From Oasisia sp. SBJ-2009 (taxonomy: Eukaryota > Annelida > Polychaeta > Sabellida > Siboglinidae): a stretch of 64,000 nucleotides of DNA. Below are positions 60,291 to 64,000 of this stretch, one piece after another. The stretch is from NCBI GenBank assembly GCA_964017155.1, contig OZ024854.1, positions 49,748,567 through 49,812,566 on the forward strand. The letters run 5' to 3'. The notes under the pieces are model-generated. The model was not told the origin of the DNA, did no database searches, and was given only the letters and a program-made list of their open reading frames with translations. The translations under genes were made by a program, and so were the position numbers. How positions within the stretch are numbered: the first letter of the stretch is position 1; each line of letters opens with the position of its first letter.

Positions 60291-63200
60291 GGTTTGTGGC
60301 CTGGATGAGGAGAGAAAGATGAGGAGACATGTCTCTGGATGGAGAACGACTTTGTTGTTGGAAGACAGTGGAGCTGCCAGTGAGATTGTCACAGCTAAGA
60401 GGAGCCTGTTACACAGGAGAAGGGTGCTGCTTGAAGAGGACAGGAGCCAATGGTACTAGATGAAGAATCTTCGTCTCTGAGTCAGAAGGATTCTTCAAAC
60501 TGAACACAAAAAGATAGGCAATGGACCATTGATAAGCAGGCGTTATCGTCATGATACAATTGTGCAGTAATTACATTGGGCAGGAGACCATACACAGGAT
60601 AAGTATGACAAATGACAGATATGGCTGGGAGTTATTCTCTGGTCCCTCCTTTCTCTCCCTGGCCAGAACCTGGCCATATTTGTCCATTTGAGAGTTGAGT
60701 TGATTTTGTCAGATATGCCATCAGGCATCAAGGCACCAAAAGCGAAAAGAAATATACTTGATACACACTTCTGCCAACTCCCATGGATTCTGCCCTAAGC
60801 ATACTTTGAGTTTTGCTGGATTTTATGTGTCATGATCCTTACAAAATCTGACATTAGCTCGCCAAAGTAAGCATGTTTCTCCTTTGGAAGCTGGTTATTC
60901 TATCCGACTAGATTTTCAACCTCAGTGAGTCGGAGATCTGTTTTTATGAGATGCAAAGAAGAAACAGGTGCATGTTCACAGGCTGTGGCCAGTGCTGGTT
61001 TTTTCCACAACCAGTCCAGCAGAACTGACTCAGTGTCCTTCAAGGGGAACCCTTGAAACAATTTTATGTGCGGTGTCCTGAAAATTGCACCAGAATAAGC
61101 GAAAACTTGTCTGTTAGAGTGCACTTATCGATTTATTTCATTTATTCCACTTATCTCTAGTCACAAACCACTGAAGGAAGTTATTCAGTTCACAGGCAGA
61201 GACATTGACGACCCAATGGTCATGTCCAAAACTTGATTACTTGACCAAACCGACCACAGGCTAAAAACCAACATTGTCCATATCCTGGACAATCACATAC
61301 ACTTAGTGGATCAACTCGATCTGTTGCAGCCAGTAATGGACAAAATAGATTCGTACTAAAATAAGAACTAAGTACACATAATGACAGAAGGCTCAACAAA
61401 GTAAGTACAAGCAACAATATTTGGAACAAGTAAATGATGAGATTCACTGATTTACTAATATGAGGTCAATCCGATCAAACACTGGCAACAACGATGGACA
61501 GGAAATGGGGAGTAAATGCATAAACTTAATGTGTTGTTTATTTTCTTTTAAGATAATTTCATACATTTGGTTCAGAAGAGTGCTGAAATGACCCAGACTG
61601 CTTTATATGACAATTGTTTAGGACTTTCACCTAAAGTAATTTTGCTTTCATGAACAGAGACATTATATAATTGAATCAATAATGATCCCCTCTGCATGCA
61701 CTCAACTTAGTCTTGCCTGTGTTGAACTCTGATATCACAGTCTAAGCCAGCACTAGTCTGTGATTATACAAACTCACATGACTGCCCGCGCAAGACAACA
61801 CATACTTAGACAAACAACAACACCGTCTTCAGTGACATCAATTCTAAGAAGCCTCCATCGCGGATTTCAATAAACGATATATAAAGATAAGAAAATGTAC
61901 AGTGCCATACATTTCACATCCTTGCCCTGAGGAGGTCTAGGGGGTGATAGAAATGTCATAGTGTTGTGATTGTTTAGCTTAGTATAAACAGTTACAATCC
62001 TGGTCATCTGTGACAGTTCGTCAGGGCCAGGCAGGGAGTGGTTTTGATACAAGTAACGTTTTTGTTTGTCAAGCAGAGGCCACAGTGCTATCAATATTAC
62101 GATCTACACCACGCCTGAAGTGTGACTGCCATCATTCAACGTAAGTATCCGGCTATCACTGGCTACTTTCAACAATAAGCCAAGTAGAATTCTAAAATAA
62201 GACTGAAACGATTGAACATTCTTTGGGTTTAACTTAAAACAGTTCATGTTATCACAAATGTCAAATAACCTGGACATTAGTTGTACCGATGTAGTCATCG
62301 TGAGCAAATTGTGATGTAATAAATACAATAATTTTACACTTATGCATAATTAATCTATTATAATAATAACTGCATTAAAAAAAAATTAACCGACCTGGGA
62401 AACAACTTATAAAAGGTGGAGCAATTCTGAAAGTTCTGAAAATTGTAAAGTAAATTTAATGGAACTACACTGGTATCACTGACTGTGAATTCGGTGTTGA
62501 GTATGAACCCATAAAATGTGAGAAGAAACCTTACCCGGGATCAACGTATCTGGAGTGGCGTGCTGTACCTGTGATTTGCATTAACCAAATTACACCCAGT
62601 GACTAGGACACCTGGACTAAATTTAGACAGGTCTGGTGGGCAATGTTTATAGTCAACAACCCAATTAAAGATGGGCGTTCTCTCGCAGCTATTCTGAACA
62701 CCTCAGACTGAACGAGTGGACGATTTTCCTAAAGTAGTCCAATTCATTATGTTGTGACAGACTAAACCTCGGGAGTATTAACTAATACTAGCGTCTCTAC
62801 CAGAAATTATTGAAGGCCACTCAAGCGGCTCATCTGAATTGACACGTGTTTGTTGTGGACGTCAGAGAGACTACGATTTGTGGAACGGCCAAACAGGCTG
62901 ACACGAAACATTAAATGTGCAGTAAATGGAGGAACTGACATTGTATGTGAACTGGACTAATGACCACTGGATTGTCAGATCCATCCTGAGATCTGACAGG
63001 ATCAGCAGATCCTACATAACACTTCACTGCTATGTGGAGGGGTAGAGCACCTGCAGGGGTTTATTACACCCCACCCCCACCCCCACCCCCACCCCACACA
63101 TTTCCTACCTGTCTGCTGCATAGGTCAACACATCATAGTACCATGTGAGCAAGCAGTGGGGCATTGCTCGAAATACGGACTAGTTTTACCATAAGCTAAA

Positions 63201-63398
63201 GCGCACCAATGTTACTGCACTCAGAAGGGAGCAATCTAAAAATAACTCATTATCATAGAATGATTAGACCCTACAATCCCATTGTTGATCGGTTCAAAAC
63301 AAACGCAACTTCCAGAAATAACTTAGTAAATGTTACAATCAATGTAGTTTATCTGTATAAACAATTATGAGTAATTAATTATATAAAAAATATAACAT
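60291..63398. other. No supported gene
   Basis: AT-rich sequence with only short chance frames. A (CCCCCA)n run lies at 63067-63100. Confidence 0.35.
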
Positions 63399-63401
63399 AC
63401 T

Positions 63402-63455
<54 letters not shown>

Positions 63456-63470
63456 TATATACATATATAT
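63399..63470. repeat. (TA)n microsatellite
   Basis: About 70 bp of TA dinucleotides with a few AC interruptions. Confidence 0.95.
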
Positions 63471-63639
63471 TGCTTAATTTATGAATACCTTAATATTATG
63501 TGTACCTTTATTCAATAAACTGTATTGAAATGAACAAATATTACATGCTTTCAGACTGCCAATACGAGAAGATGACTTATTTATATCTGATACGCTAGAT
63601 TTACATAGTGTAAACTAGTAAAACAACATTTAACCTACC

Positions 63640-63656
63640 GGGGGGGGGGGGGGGGG
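63640..63656 (+). repeat. Poly-G tract (17 G)
   Basis: Seventeen uninterrupted G's; a similar 13-G tract lies at 59681-59693. The last ~350 bp of the window (63657-64000) hold only AT-rich sequence and a CT-rich end. Confidence 0.9.
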
Positions 63657-64000
63657 TAGTGGTATATAATGCCTAAGGTCCATGTTGACTTTAACAAGAA
63701 ATAAAAGTATTAATTTAAAAAAATAAAAATGTCAAAACACTTCATTTCACCTTTTATCATATAAAGTATAAAACAACACCTCCCCGTCATTACACCTACA
63801 GTCTGCCTATATAAAATAAATACATTGCATAGTATAAAAAGAAATAGAGGAACACATTCCGTTTGACACAACCCCCAGTGTCCTCTACCTGTGTGGACTG
63901 GCTGGTGTTGGCCTACAGATCAGTATCAGAACTTCACCAGTCTGCAGCAGGCCATCCTATCCCCTCCCCTCTCTCCCTCTCCCTCGCACAGAGAGGGAGA

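Overview
This is animal nuclear DNA. It has split genes with canonical GT/AG introns, a eukaryotic tRNA gene, decayed LINEs, microsatellites and long AT-rich introns. Its main gene is the 3' part of a planar-cell-polarity prickle gene on the minus strand. LINE types, the Ty3/gypsy element and general composition suggest a lophotrochozoan, perhaps a mollusc, but no base here fixes the species.

Layout. Positions 75-268 hold a decayed LINE reverse-transcriptase tail (minus). Positions 488-9071 hold a complete, apparently young Ty3/gypsy LTR retrotransposon on the minus strand. It has two 1,533-bp LTRs that look identical by eye, a primer-binding site, a leader with a seven-copy 16-bp array, gag with a CCHC knuckle, a pol frame (protease, reverse transcriptase, RNase H, integrase) in the -1 frame, and a polypurine tract. 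No env is present. A tRNA-Phe(GAA) gene (9585-9657, minus) follows, then a LINE 3' remnant ending in a C2H2-like finger (plus) that runs into a polypurine microsatellite.

The prickle gene occupies at least 14.2-43.7 kb on the minus strand, reading from high to low coordinates. Its exons are a possible upstream exon (43646-43700), the cysteine motif plus first part of PET (37250-37442), the rest of PET (18898-19149), LIM1 (17297-17500), and LIM2, LIM3, a long tail and a CaaX-like end (14781-16748). The splice phases agree at every certain junction. Inside the 18-kb intron that splits PET lies a 366-codon open exon (27412-28509). It has its own ATG and a strong donor in the same phase, which fits an alternative first exon. 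Its product would join at PET residue V of exon 18898-19149 and lack the front of PET.

The same intron holds three decayed tandem copies of the acceptor and first ~40 bases of the PET exon, and an old ~300-bp tandem repeat at 32.5-33.5 kb. The intron downstream of the PET exon is filled by a C-rich/G-rich minisatellite that starts at the splice donor itself. From 37.4 kb to the end, no other gene is recognisable. The sequence is AT-rich with small tandem repeats and several CpG-richer blocks carrying octamer and homeodomain-like motifs, which may be regulatory DNA for prickle.
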